Assembly: GCA_002753505.1 (NCBI GenBank)
Contig: PEAG01000013.1
Span: 1-57,456 of the forward strand
DNA length: 57,456 bases
Direction of reading: 5' to 3'
Source: Magnetococcales bacterium HCHbin5
GTDB taxonomy: Bacteria; Pseudomonadota; Magnetococcia; Magnetococcales; Magnetaquicoccaceae
Part shown: positions 18,404 through 27,824 of the stretch, piece by piece
Position numbering within the stretch: the stretch's first letter is position 1
Layout: each line of letters starts with the position of its first letter
Notes under the pieces: generated by a model
What the model saw: the letters and a program-made list of their open reading frames with translations, nothing else
Database searches by the model: none
Told to the model about the DNA's origin: nothing
Position numbers and translations under genes: made by a program

Positions 18404-19489
18404 GTGACCGATTCGAGAACGCCTGTCGTGCTGGTGGTGGATGATACCAAGACCAACATAGATCTGTTGGTCTATCTGTTGGCGGACCAGTATGAGGTCA
18501 GCGTAGCCTTGGATGGCGAAACAGCTCTGGAGGTGGCCCTGGAGGACCGACCGGACCTGATCCTGCTCGACATCATGATGCCGGATATGGATGGTTACGA
18601 GGTGTGCCGTCGGCTGAAACTGCAGCCGGAAACCCGCGATATACCGGTCATTTTTGTCACAGCCCGCAAGGAGATCACCGACGAAACGGAAGGGTTCGCC
18701 CTGGGAGCCGTGGATTATATCACCAAACCCATCAGTCCCCCACTGGTCAAGGCACGGGTGGCCACCCATATCCAGTTGAAACAGGCCCACGACGCTGTCA
18801 AATACCAAAATCTGATCCTGGAAGAGAAGGTCCAACAACGCACAGTCGAGTTGCAGGAGACCCAACTGGCCATCATTCGCAAACTGGGCCGGGCGGCGGA
18901 GTTCCGTGACAACGAAACCGGCCTGCACGTCATGCGCATGAGCCATTATACCCACATTATCGGGATCGCCTGCGGCATGGGCAAAAGCGAAAGCGCACTG
19001 CTGCTGCACGCCGCGCCCATGCACGACGTGGGCAAAATAGGCATCCCCGACAACGTGCTGCTGAAACCCGGCAAACTTTCCCCGGCCGAGTTTGACATTA
19101 TCAAGACCCACCCGGAGATGGGCGCGGACATTATCGGCAAGGAGGAGTCTCCACTGCTGAAAATGGCCTTTCAGATTGCCTATACGCACCACGAAAAATG
19201 GGATGGCAGCGGCTATCCCAGAGGATTGTCCGGAGAAAACATTCCGTTGGTGGGCCGCATTTGCGCCGTCGCGGATGTGTTTGATGCGGTGACCAGCCAA
19301 CGCCCATACAAAGAGGCCTGGCCCGTCCCCCGGGCTGTCGCTCTGCTCCAACAGGAGAGTGGTCGCCACTTTGACCCCGCCCTGGTGCGGCTGTTCCTGG
19401 ATAATATAACTGAAGTTTTAAAAATTAAAGAAAAATTTAGTGAACAAGAGGCGACAGAGCCTTTCGATCACCCTTGGGGGGGACGCTAA
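18404..19489 (+). CDS. Response regulator with HD-GYP phosphodiesterase domain
   Basis: A 361-residue regulator that probably degrades cyclic di-GMP when phosphorylated. The receiver domain has the acidic pair DD in VVDDTKTN and phospho-accepting Asp56 (LILLDIMMPD). After a coiled-coil linker (residues about 125-160) comes an HD-GYP domain with HDVGKIGIPD (His207, Asp208), HPEMGA, and HHEKWDGSGYP, all intact. I start at GTG 18404, preceded by AGGGAG; a TTG at 18365 is possible. The hybrid kinase starts 39 bases downstream and is a likely partner in the same operon. Confidence 0.92.
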   Translation: MTDSRTPVVLVVDDTKTNIDLLVYLLADQYEVSVALDGETALEVALEDRPDLILLDIMMPDMDGYEVCRRLKLQPETRDIPVIFVTARKEITDETEGFALGAVDYITKPISPPLVKARVATHIQLKQAHDAVKYQNLILEEKVQQRTVELQETQLAIIRKLGRAAEFRDNETGLHVMRMSHYTHIIGIACGMGKSESALLLHAAPMHDVGKIGIPDNVLLKPGKLSPAEFDIIKTHPEMGADIIGKEESPLLKMAFQIAYTHHEKWDGSGYPRGLSGENIPLVGRICAVADVFDAVTSQRPYKEAWPVPRAVALLQQESGRHFDPALVRLFLDNITEVLKIKEKFSEQEATEPFDHPWGGR

Positions 19490-19528
19490 CCCTGCCCCGC
19501 ACCCTGCCCCCAGGCCAGGAGCAAGACC

Positions 19529-22500
19529 ATGTTTGGACGCCTCCAGACCATTCATGCCAGATTGTTGGTCACCTTTTTGTCCATCGCTGTCCTGCTGTTG
19601 GGGATGATGCTCTCCTACTATTACATACTGATGTCCGCCAGAGAGGATGCCCAGCAGAGCATGTCCCAGCGATGGACGGATATGGAGTTGTCCGAAAGCA
19701 TCTATGAATCCATGCTGCGGGCCCAGAAGTGGCAGGAATATATCAACGCCCCCAAGGTGATGGAATTTTTGATCGCCGACGCCCTCTCCCACGCGGAGCA
19801 GTTCAGGGTGCGCCATCAAGCCATGGGTGACCTGGAACGGGTTCGCCTGGCCGATCGGGTGATCGAAAGTATCGGAGCGTTTCAGAATGCGTTCTATTAT
19901 CTTATCCAACTCTCCAGGGACAAGGGTCTGGATGAGGAGTCCGGCCTGTTGGGTGCCACCCGCCAGTCGGCCCACGAACTGGAAGCGGCATTGGACCTTC
20001 TGGACCATACCCCCTTCAAGCTGGCTCAAGCCTCGCTCAATTACCTGACCATTCGACGGCATGAAAAGGACTATCTGAACCGGAAGGATGAAAAATATCT
20101 GCATCGCATCAGTGAAATTTTGCTGGATCTGCGCCAGCAGATGCAGGAATCCGCCCTGCCGGCAGCAGACAAAGGGGTGCTGCTGGCCAACCTGGACCTC
20201 TACAACCGGACCTTTTTTGAATTGGTACATCAGGATCTGCTGGTTACCCAACAGACAGGTTTTCTGGAGGGCAAGGTTCATGCGGTCAAAAAATTGTGTG
20301 TGCAACTGATTCAGCACAGCAAGCAGGAGATGACTGCCCAATCCACTGAGATATGGACGGATCTGGCGCGCCATATCAAGATCGGCTTGTGGTTTTCTGT
20401 CACCATGATCGTATTGGGCCTCTTTCTGGTGGCCATGCTGGTCAACCGCACCATTGTCCGGCCCTTGCTGCAACTCAAAAAGGCAGCGATTCGGGTCGGT
20501 CAGGGGGAGCGGGACTGGCCGTTGGAAGTGCAGGCCGCAGATGAGATCGGGGATCTGGCCAACGCCTTCCGCAACATGGTGGGGGAGATCAAAGCCTTCC
20601 AGACGGCACTGGAGCGGGCTCTGGAAAAGGCCGAGGTCGCCAATCAGGCCAAGAGCTATTTTGTCGCCAATATCAGCCATGAAATCCGTACCCCCATGAA
20701 CGCCATTTTAAACATGGCCTACCTGTGTTTGCATACTGAAACCACCCCGCAGCAGCAGGATTACCTGGAAAAAATACACAATGCGGCCCATGCCCTGCTG
20801 CATGTGATCAATGATGTGCTGGATTTTTCCAAGATTGAGGCGGGGAAAATGACCATGGAGTCGATTCCATTCCATCTGGACAACGTGCTGGGGGATCTCT
20901 CCACCCTGGTGATGGGTAAAAACCTTGCCAAGGAGGTGGAAATTATTTTTGCCACCGCCCGTGGGGTGCCCCGGACCCTGATGGGGGATCCCACCCGGCT
21001 GGGTCAGGTGTTGATCAACCTGACCAACAACGCCATCAAGTTTACCCAGGCCGGCGAAATTTTGCTCTCCATCGAGCGGTTGGAGGAGACGGAAGAGGAG
21101 GTGATGCTGCAGTTCACCATCCAGGATACCGGCATCGGCATGACAGCGGAGCAACTGGAGCGGCTGTTTCTGGCCTTTTCGCAAGCCGACAACAGCACGA
21201 CCCGCAAATATGGCGGTACCGGGCTGGGGTTGGTCATCAGCAAACGTCTGGTGGAGGGGATGGGGGGCACCATTCGGGTTGAGAGCAAACCGGGCCAGGG
21301 CAGCACCTTTCTGTTCTCTGCCCGTTTTGGTCTGCCGGAACACCACCGGCGGCGCGCCCTGCAACTGCCGGAGGATATTCAGCAAAAGCGGGTTCTGGTC
21401 ATGGACGACAACCGTTCCAGTCAAAAGGTGTTGCGCACCGCTCTGGAATCCTTCTCCTTTCATGTCGTCCTGGCGGCGGGTGGCCTGGAGGGGTTGATCG
21501 AGTTGGAACGGTGCAGTCAGGCCGGCAAGCCTTTTGATCTGCTGTTGTTGGATTGGCAGATGCCGGGGTTGGACGGGGTGCAGACCTTGCATTGTCTGAG
21601 AACACTGGAGCAGGAGGTGCAGATTCCGGTGCTGTTCATGTCGCCTCTGGCCGAACAGGCCGGGATTCGCCGGACCATAGAGTCTCTGGGAATTGCCCAG
21701 CCCAACGCTTATCTGGACAAGCCGATCCAGTTGTCTACCTTGTTTGATACCGTGATGCATCTGTTTGGCAAAGAGGTGCCGCAGCCGATTCGGGCCGGCA
21801 AACATTTTGTGCCCGTGTCGCATCCCAATCAGAGTATTGCGGGAGCCCGGGTGTTGCTGGTGGAAGACAATGAAATCAATCAGCAGGTTGGACAGGCTTT
21901 GCTCAGAATGGCGGGGGTGGTGGTGGAGTGTGCCGGGGATGGGTTGGAGGCGATCGAGAAGGTGGAAAAGTCGGAGCCTTTTGAGTTGATTTTGATGGAT
22001 CTGCAAATACCCATCCTGGATGGCTACAAGGCGACGCAGGCCATACGCAGACTGCCTCAGGGGGAGACGTTGCCGATTGTGGCCATGACGGCCAATGTCA
22101 TGGTGCAGGATTTGGCCCGTTGTTGGGAGGCGGGTATGGATGATCATGTGGCCAAGCCGATCGATCCCAACAAGCTGTTTCTTGCCTTGAATAAATGGAT
22201 CAAGCCGAGGGTGCGGGAAGGTGTATTGCCGGGGTCGGAGCGTGGTGCCATGGTGGTGGAAAATCGGCCGGGGGGGGTGGTATTGCCGGCTGTTGCGGGC
22301 ATCAATGTCCGGGCTGGATTGGCGCATGTTGCCGGGGATACCGCCCTTTACCGCTCCCTGTTGGAGACTTTCGTTGAAAACCATGCCCATGGCATTGCCG
22401 AGATAGAGGCTGCCGTATCCCAGGGGGAGATGGGACGGGCACGGCGTCTGGCGCATACCCTCAAGGGGGTGGCGGGCACTTTGGGGGCGACCCGGTTGGC

Positions 22501-22909
22501 ACTGTTGTTGGCGGAATGGGAAGCGGTATTGGCCAACAATCCCCAGGCGGGTGGGGAGCAACCGGCGGATTTGGCAGCGGCGTTCGCGATGGTATTGGAC
22601 TCCATCAGGCAGTTGTCGGCTGCCCTGCCGGCGCAATCGGTTGCCCGTGACATGGAGGGGCCTGTCGTGGCGTCGGCCCAGTTGTTGGAAATATTGGAGT
22701 CGCTGCTTCCGCATGTCGAGAAGCGGCGGCCCAAAAATTGTGAACCCATTCTGGCCCGGTTGCTGGAGCTGCGCTCTCCGCCCGAGCTGGCCTCCGATGT
22801 GACCGATCTCATTCAGATGATTCAAAAATATCAGATGAAAGAGGCCCTGGTTGCCTTGACCTCCCTGATTGCCCTGCTGCGGGGCAGGGGGGTGGTTCAG
22901 CCCGCATGA
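19529..22909 (+). CDS. BarA/BvgS-like hybrid sensor histidine kinase with two receivers and Hpt
   Basis: A 1126-residue membrane phosphorelay kinase. It has TM1 (residues about 13-32), a helical periplasmic sensor region, TM2 (about 288-308), HAMP, HisKA with His384 (ISHEIRTPMN), HATPase (DTGIGM, GGTGLGL), receiver 1 with Asp675 (LLLLDWQMPG), receiver 2 with Asp824 (LILMDLQIP) and an Hpt domain with His976 (AHTLKGVAG). All four phosphotransfer residues are present, so a full His-Asp-His-Asp relay is possible, plausibly ending on the HD-GYP regulator just upstream. The ligand is unknown. The gene converges with the GGDEF-EAL gene 28 bases away. Confidence 0.93.
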   Translation: MFGRLQTIHARLLVTFLSIAVLLLGMMLSYYYILMSAREDAQQSMSQRWTDMELSESIYESMLRAQKWQEYINAPKVMEFLIADALSHAEQFRVRHQAMGDLERVRLADRVIESIGAFQNAFYYLIQLSRDKGLDEESGLLGATRQSAHELEAALDLLDHTPFKLAQASLNYLTIRRHEKDYLNRKDEKYLHRISEILLDLRQQMQESALPAADKGVLLANLDLYNRTFFELVHQDLLVTQQTGFLEGKVHAVKKLCVQLIQHSKQEMTAQSTEIWTDLARHIKIGLWFSVTMIVLGLFLVAMLVNRTIVRPLLQLKKAAIRVGQGERDWPLEVQAADEIGDLANAFRNMVGEIKAFQTALERALEKAEVANQAKSYFVANISHEIRTPMNAILNMAYLCLHTETTPQQQDYLEKIHNAAHALLHVINDVLDFSKIEAGKMTMESIPFHLDNVLGDLSTLVMGKNLAKEVEIIFATARGVPRTLMGDPTRLGQVLINLTNNAIKFTQAGEILLSIERLEETEEEVMLQFTIQDTGIGMTAEQLERLFLAFSQADNSTTRKYGGTGLGLVISKRLVEGMGGTIRVESKPGQGSTFLFSARFGLPEHHRRRALQLPEDIQQKRVLVMDDNRSSQKVLRTALESFSFHVVLAAGGLEGLIELERCSQAGKPFDLLLLDWQMPGLDGVQTLHCLRTLEQEVQIPVLFMSPLAEQAGIRRTIESLGIAQPNAYLDKPIQLSTLFDTVMHLFGKEVPQPIRAGKHFVPVSHPNQSIAGARVLLVEDNEINQQVGQALLRMAGVVVECAGDGLEAIEKVEKSEPFELILMDLQIPILDGYKATQAIRRLPQGETLPIVAMTANVMVQDLARCWEAGMDDHVAKPIDPNKLFLALNKWIKPRVREGVLPGSERGAMVVENRPGGVVLPAVAGINVRAGLAHVAGDTALYRSLLETFVENHAHGIAEIEAAVSQGEMGRARRLAHTLKGVAGTLGATRLALLLAEWEAVLANNPQAGGEQPADLAAAFAMVLDSIRQLSAALPAQSVARDMEGPVVASAQLLEILESLLPHVEKRRPKNCEPILARLLELRSPPELASDVTDLIQMIQKYQMKEALVALTSLIALLRGRGVVQPA

Positions 22910-22937
22910 TTTTTACACAAAAACGATTGCAATCCTG

Positions 22938-25313
22938 TCAGCGCATGTCGGGCTTTTCCCCCGCAACCCCTCTGCAATACCGCTGATAAAAAGCAAAAAA
23001 TTCAGCCTCCGGCATGGGCTTGCCAAACAGATAGCCTTGAATCGTGTCACACCCCTTCTGCCGCAAATATTCCATCTGCTCTGCGGTTTCAACCCCTTCC
23101 GCAACCACCTTCATTTTCAGCGCATGCGCCAGGTTTATCACCGTCTCCACCACGGCACCATTCCCGTGACAATCCGGCAGATCCCGCACGAAGGATTGGT
23201 CTATCTTGAGGGTATTGAGCGGAAATTTGCTGAGATAACCCAGGGCGGAATAGCCGGTGCCAAAATCGTCCATGGCCAAAGATATGCCAAAATTTCTCAG
23301 TCCCTTCATGACCCCGATGGCCTTTTCAACATTGCCAATCACCATGCTTTCGGTAATCTCTATCTCCAGTCGCTCCGCAGGCAGCCCGGACTCCTCCAAC
23401 GCATTGACAATGCGCTTGATCAAGCCCGTTTCCTGAAACTCCTTGGAAGAGATATTGACGGCCACCTGAAACGGGCAGGCGCGCTCCCGGGTCCAGAGTA
23501 CGGTATGCCGACAAGCCATCGCCAGCATGCGCTGGCCGATGGGCAAAATCAGTCCTATCTCCTCTGCCAAAGGGATGAATTGGCCAGGACTGACCAGTTT
23601 TCCGTCCGGTTTGACCCAGCGAACCAACGCCTCCGCTCCGATCAATCGGTTGTCAGACAGATCCATCTTGGGCTGATAGTAGGGAACCAGCTCTTGTCGT
23701 TCCAGTGCCTGGTGGAGATCATCCTCCATCACCATCCGGCTGTGTGCTTGTGCCTGGAAATCCCCGGAGACAAAGCGGAAGGTGTTTCTCCCGGCCTCCT
23801 TGGCCTGGTACATCGCCATGTCAGCAAATTTGACCAGCGTATCCAGATCGTCGGCATCCTTGGGAAAAATGGCGATTCCCACACTGGCACCCACATGGAC
23901 ATTTTGCTCCGACAGCATTACCGGTTTGCGCACGGAGGCGATAAGCTTTTCCGCCACTCTGGCCGCGTTTTCCGGGCCATTCACATCGGTGAGGATGATG
24001 GTAAACTCGTCACCGCCCAGACGGGCGACCGTGTCGCTGTCACGAACGCACAGTTTTAACCGTTGGCTGATCTCTTTGAGCAGTTCATCACCGGCCGCAT
24101 GGCCCAAATTATCGTTGACCCATTTGAAGCGGTCCAGGTCGATAAACATCAGGGCCGCCTGGGTCTCCTGGCGTCTGGCCTGGGTGATGGCCTGGGCCAA
24201 TCGGTCACGGAAAAACAGCCGGTTGGGCAGAGCGGTCAGCGCATCGTAAAAGGCCAACTGCTCCAGTCGCTGTTCGGCATCCTTCCGGTCGCTTATGTCG
24301 AGGAATATGGCAACATAGTGAGTCAACAGCCCGGAATGGTTGTGAATGGCACTGATGGAAACCCATTTGGGGAACACATCTCCCCCCTTGCGACGGTCCC
24401 ATACCTCCCCTTCCCAATGTCCCTCCTGCGTCAGCCGGTTCCACATATTCTGGTAAAATGCCTGGTCATGTCGCCCGGACTTGGTGATGTTGGGGTTTTT
24501 GCCCAGCACCTCCTCCCGTCGGTAGCCGGTGATGCGCTCATAGGCGGGATTGACATCCGTGATGTGGCCCTCTGCGTCGGTGATCAGGATGGCCTCACCG
24601 GCATTTTCAAACACCTTGCGGGAGAGGAGCAGGGTCTCCTCCGCCTGCTTGCGTTCCGAAATATCGTCAATGATGCCAACAAACATCCGCGTGCCCGTCA
24701 CCTGCATTTCGCTGACAAACAGTTCGGCCGGAAATACAGTACCGTCGCGTCGTTGGCCGACAACCTCCCGGCCAATACCCAGAACCTTGCGCACGCCCGT
24801 ATCGAGATAGTTGTCCACGTAGGCATCGTGCTCTGCCCGATAGGGCTCGGGCATGAGTACTCTGACGTTCTGGCCCAGAACCTCGCTGGCGGCGTAACCA
24901 AAGGTCTGCTCCGCCGCAGGGTTGAAGATGCGGACCGTTTTGTCCGCATCAATGACGATGATACTGTTGACCGCCGTTTCCAGCACAGCCCTGGTGGTGG
25001 CTTCGCTGCGGCGCAGCTCCTGCTCGATATGGTTGCGTTCAGCGATCTCCGCGCGCAGCCGCTCGTTGGCATGGCTCAATGCGTCGGAACTTGGCTGAGA
25101 GCTTCGGTGCAACAAGGACAGATCACGCTCGTTTTGCTCATAACTCGCGTTCACTCGTTCAAAAAAATCACTCAGGCCCGACAACAGCGCGGCCGCTTTG
25201 TGTGACAGGCTCTCTCCTTCTCCGAGATGGTGTAATTCAGCCAAAACATCTGGAGAGTCTCCTTCCTTCAAGCCCAAACAACGCTCGAGCTGCCGTGCCA
25301 ACAGTTTGTTCAT
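22938..25313 (-). CDS. PAS-PAS-GGDEF-EAL cyclic di-GMP protein
   Basis: A 791-residue cytoplasmic bifunctional-type c-di-GMP enzyme. An N-terminal coiled coil (about 50-110) leads into two PAS domains (about 105-225 and 230-350), then a GGDEF domain with intact RLGGDEFTIIL and a product-inhibition I-site RDSD five residues before it, then an EAL domain with GAEALVRW, NISSKEF, EITES and DDFGTGYS. Both catalytic halves look active; which dominates may depend on the PAS signal. There is no membrane segment. It is a single gene convergent with the hybrid kinase. Confidence 0.93.
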   Translation of the reverse strand: MNKLLARQLERCLGLKEGDSPDVLAELHHLGEGESLSHKAAALLSGLSDFFERVNASYEQNERDLSLLHRSSQPSSDALSHANERLRAEIAERNHIEQELRRSEATTRAVLETAVNSIIVIDADKTVRIFNPAAEQTFGYAASEVLGQNVRVLMPEPYRAEHDAYVDNYLDTGVRKVLGIGREVVGQRRDGTVFPAELFVSEMQVTGTRMFVGIIDDISERKQAEETLLLSRKVFENAGEAILITDAEGHITDVNPAYERITGYRREEVLGKNPNITKSGRHDQAFYQNMWNRLTQEGHWEGEVWDRRKGGDVFPKWVSISAIHNHSGLLTHYVAIFLDISDRKDAEQRLEQLAFYDALTALPNRLFFRDRLAQAITQARRQETQAALMFIDLDRFKWVNDNLGHAAGDELLKEISQRLKLCVRDSDTVARLGGDEFTIILTDVNGPENAARVAEKLIASVRKPVMLSEQNVHVGASVGIAIFPKDADDLDTLVKFADMAMYQAKEAGRNTFRFVSGDFQAQAHSRMVMEDDLHQALERQELVPYYQPKMDLSDNRLIGAEALVRWVKPDGKLVSPGQFIPLAEEIGLILPIGQRMLAMACRHTVLWTRERACPFQVAVNISSKEFQETGLIKRIVNALEESGLPAERLEIEITESMVIGNVEKAIGVMKGLRNFGISLAMDDFGTGYSALGYLSKFPLNTLKIDQSFVRDLPDCHGNGAVVETVINLAHALKMKVVAEGVETAEQMEYLRQKGCDTIQGYLFGKPMPEAEFFAFYQRYCRGVAGEKPDMR

Positions 25314-25343
25314 GCCCGTATCCGTGCTTTTTTTTGATCTTTT

Positions 25344-25370
25344 AAAACAGTTGCAGGGGGCTGGGGAGCG
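25344..25370. repeat. Solitary outer-arm fragment of the composite repeat family
   Basis: CAGTTGCAGGGGGCTGGGGA matches the outermost bases of the long elements (CAATTGCAGGGGTCTGGGGA), but the rest of the arm is missing. It is wedged between the HIT gene stop and the GGDEF-EAL gene start. Confidence 0.55.
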
Positions 25371-25376
25371 GCGCGC

Positions 25377-25724
25377 TCAGCGCGCCACCATCGGCCCGAT
25401 GGGTTTGCCACCCAGAATATGGAGGTGCAGATGAAACACCTCCTGGCCTCCGTGGGCGTTGGTGTTGATGATGGTGCGATAGCCCGCCTGCAACCCCAAC
25501 TGCCGGGCAACATGGGCCGTGCGCTCCAGCAGATGGCCCATTTCAGCCCGGTCCGCCTCGGTGAGAAGCTCCAGCGAGACAATGTGCCGCCTGGGAATCA
25601 CCAGCACATGAACGGGAGCCTGGGGTGCGATGTCCGGGAAAGCCAATACCAGCTCATCCTGATAGAGCAACTGGGTCGCAATGGTCCCGGCAGCAATTTT
25701 GCAGAAAATGCAGTTTTCGGACAT
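25377..25724 (-). CDS. HIT-family nucleotide-binding protein
   Basis: A 115-residue histidine-triad protein of the HINT type, which hydrolyses adenosine phosphoramidates and related nucleotide conjugates. The N-terminal CIFCKIAAG supplies two cysteines of the usual zinc site, and the C-terminal motif HLHLHILGG carries the catalytic histidine triad. I start at ATG 25724, preceded by AGGAGAG; the longer frame to 25853 would run into the RNase P RNA and is rejected. Confidence 0.94.
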   Translation of the reverse strand: MSENCIFCKIAAGTIATQLLYQDELVLAFPDIAPQAPVHVLVIPRRHIVSLELLTEADRAEMGHLLERTAHVARQLGLQAGYRTIINTNAHGGQEVFHLHLHILGGKPIGPMVAR

Positions 25725-25760
25725 GGATCTCTCCTGATAATCACAACAGACAAAGGGCAA

Positions 25761-26154
25761 CCGGAGTAGGCCTGTAAGCCGGGTTCTGTCTCCCAACACC
25801 TTGCCAAGCGTCGGGCTGGCGATCATTCCTCTGGGGTGTACGTTACCGCACAACTCTAGCGACCGACCCGGGGACTGGACGAACCGTCTTTGACGCCCCC
25901 CTATTTGGTCTTGCTCCGGATGGGGTTTTCCCTGCCGCTTCCGTTACCGCAAGCGCGGTGCGCTCTTGCCGCACCGTTTCGCCCTTACCAGCAATGGTAC
26001 CGATCAACTCCATACCATCCGGCTGGCGGTTTGCTTTCTGTGGCACTCTCCCTGGGGTCGCCCCCGCCGGGTGTTACCCGGCATCCTGTCCTGTGGAGCC
26101 CGGACTTTCCTCCCGTTCAAAACAGCGAACCGGCGATCGCCCAGCCTACTCCGG
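25761..26154 (-). ncRNA. rnpB: RNase P RNA (type A)
   Basis: Read on the minus strand, the region starts with CCGGAGTAGG at 26154 and ends with CCTACTCCGG at 25761, which pair as helix P1. Near the 5' end is the universal P4 strand GAGGAAAGTCCGGGCT (plus-strand 26097-26112), and near the 3' end ACAGAACCCGGCTTACAGGC (plus-strand 25768-25787). The 394-base length fits a proteobacterial type A RNA. It is the catalytic RNA that matures tRNA 5' ends. Exact ends are inferred from P1. Confidence 0.96.
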
Positions 26155-26167
26155 CGTTGAAAGGACC

Positions 26168-26196
26168 ATTTGTCACAAAAACAGCCCGCCGGTCAA
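26168..26196 (-). promoter_or_regulatory. Candidate sigma-70 promoter for rnpB
   Basis: On the minus strand TTGACC (26191-26196) is followed after 17 bases by ACAAAT (26168-26173), about 14 bases before the inferred RNA 5' end. The -35 is good and the -10 weak. Confidence 0.4.
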
Positions 26197-26249
26197 GTCT
26201 TGATCACGTGATACCGGCCTGCAAACGGCGAGAAAAGAGAACTCACAAC

Positions 26250-26286
26250 AAAAATGGGGGCGGATCATCCGGCATCCGCCCCCACT
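26250..26286 (-). terminator. Rho-independent terminator after the pit gene
   Basis: On the minus strand the stem GGGGGCGGAT/ATCCGCCCCC with an 8-base loop is followed by ATTTTTG. It lies about 30 bases beyond the pit stop codon and upstream of the rnpB promoter region. Confidence 0.85.
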
Positions 26287-26313
26287 CGTTCAAGATCGTT
26301 TACGGCAACAGGC

Positions 26314-27804
26314 CTACTTCATCTTTTCCGTATAGAGATCCAACACCACATCCAACCGATGCTGGACCTGCCTGTTATACTTTTTGTTGAGTACCGTGCG
26401 CTCTTTCATGCGCCAGGACTCGGAACCGACCGTCAGCGCATCCACCAGTTGCCAACGATAATCGAAGGTCTTGCCCGCGAGGGACTTGACCGAATCAATT
26501 TGCTCCCTGGTCAACAGATCGATGCTCTTGTCCAACTCCGGAAACTTGACGGGATCAACGGTGATCCGCTCCATCCGGGCCTCCTGCACAAAGTTCAACA
26601 CCTTCTTGTACTCGGCATCGGGCACCAGTTTGTCCACATCCTTCTTGAGACTGCCAGAGGTGCTGTAGCTCTTGCCGATCAAAGCCTCCAACGGCTTGAC
26701 ATTCAGATTGTTGGCATGCCGGACCAGGATCGGTTGGGAAATCTGAAACTCCACCTTTTCAAACACCGTTTGGCCAAACAGATTTTGCATGATAAACAAC
26801 ATCATGAAACTGAAGAGGGCCGAGACGATCGGGGTCTGGACCCAGGCCACCAGGATTCGACCGGTGACACCCCATTTGATGTTTCTTCTGTTTTTGATCA
26901 TGCCAATGCCGATCACCCCTCCCACCACCGCCTGGGAGCTGGAAACCGGTACCAGGGGAATGGTGGGCAGCCCCAGGGAGGCCAGGAAATATTCCAGGTC
27001 CGAGGAGGCAAACAGGAAGAGGACCAACGAAGTGGCGATGATCACCACAAAGGCCCCCACCGGGGTCAGCGGGACGATGGAGTCCCCCACAGTCATCATC
27101 ACCTTTTTGCTGTAGGTCGCGACCCCAACGGCAATCGCTATGCTACCCACGAAAAAGAGCTGCTGCAAACCGGTGATGACCAGGCCACCTATCGCAAAAT
27201 CCTGGAAAGGGTTGGCCCCGATGAACACGCCCATGACGTTGGCAATGTTGTTGGCTCCCAGGGAGTAGGAGCCCAACACCCCCGCAATCAGCAGAGCCAA
27301 CCGGGTCATGGCATCCAGACGGACAATGTGCAGTTGCATCCGGTTCAGCATCCACATAACCGCTTTGTACATGAAATAACTGAAGATGGCTGTCAATACC
27401 GGACTGAGAAACCAGGTGCCGATGATGGTGTTGAAGATGGTGAAGTCGGTCGCCATGCCGGTAAAAAAGTTCCAGCCGATGATGGCACCGACGATGGCCT
27501 GGGTGGTGGAGACCGGCAGACCCAGAATGGTCAACCAGGCCACCACCGCTGCCGCCGAGAAGGCCGCGACAAACGCACCCCCGAGGGCATTGATATCCCC
27601 GAGTTTGGAGAGGGTGTGCGCAGCCCCGGCCCCACTGATCACCGCCCCCAGGGTGATAAAGATGGCGCAGATGATGGCGGCCGTTGAAAATTTGATCATG
27701 CGGGTGCCAACCGCGGTGCCAAACACATTGGCCGCATCGTTGGCTCCCAGGGACCAGCCCAGGAACAGGCCGCTGGAAAGATATACTAGTACACCGAGTT
27801 CCAT
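26314..27804 (-). CDS. PiT-family inorganic phosphate transporter with C-terminal extension
   Basis: A 496-residue inner-membrane permease. The two inverted PiT signatures are visible: GANDAANVFGTAVG in the first 35 residues and GANNIANVMGVF near residue 175, plus GLPVSTTQAIVG and VPVSSSQAVVG. About ten membrane segments end near residue 360, and a soluble, charged C-terminal region of about 130 residues follows, which simple PiT proteins lack. The DUF47 gene immediately upstream on the same strand is the usual regulatory partner of phosphate PiT carriers. Some PiT-family members carry sulfate, which should be kept in mind given the sulfur metabolism here. Confidence 0.9.
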   Translation of the reverse strand: MELGVLVYLSSGLFLGWSLGANDAANVFGTAVGTRMIKFSTAAIICAIFITLGAVISGAGAAHTLSKLGDINALGGAFVAAFSAAAVVAWLTILGLPVSTTQAIVGAIIGWNFFTGMATDFTIFNTIIGTWFLSPVLTAIFSYFMYKAVMWMLNRMQLHIVRLDAMTRLALLIAGVLGSYSLGANNIANVMGVFIGANPFQDFAIGGLVITGLQQLFFVGSIAIAVGVATYSKKVMMTVGDSIVPLTPVGAFVVIIATSLVLFLFASSDLEYFLASLGLPTIPLVPVSSSQAVVGGVIGIGMIKNRRNIKWGVTGRILVAWVQTPIVSALFSFMMLFIMQNLFGQTVFEKVEFQISQPILVRHANNLNVKPLEALIGKSYSTSGSLKKDVDKLVPDAEYKKVLNFVQEARMERITVDPVKFPELDKSIDLLTREQIDSVKSLAGKTFDYRWQLVDALTVGSESWRMKERTVLNKKYNRQVQHRLDVVLDLYTEKMK

Positions 27805-27824
27805 GATAACTCCTTCAGATAACC

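Noticed and set aside
20708-22825. Long antisense frames opposite the kinases and the RND pump (also 894-1937, 28886-31138, 44298-46343)
   Set aside because: All lie opposite genes with complete, well-conserved domains, and their translations are Gln/His/Arg/Gly-rich without domain features.
25725-25853. N-terminal extension of the HIT gene
   Set aside because: It runs into the 3' part of the RNase P RNA, and a strong AGGAGAG site with ATG 25724 gives the normal HIT N-terminus.
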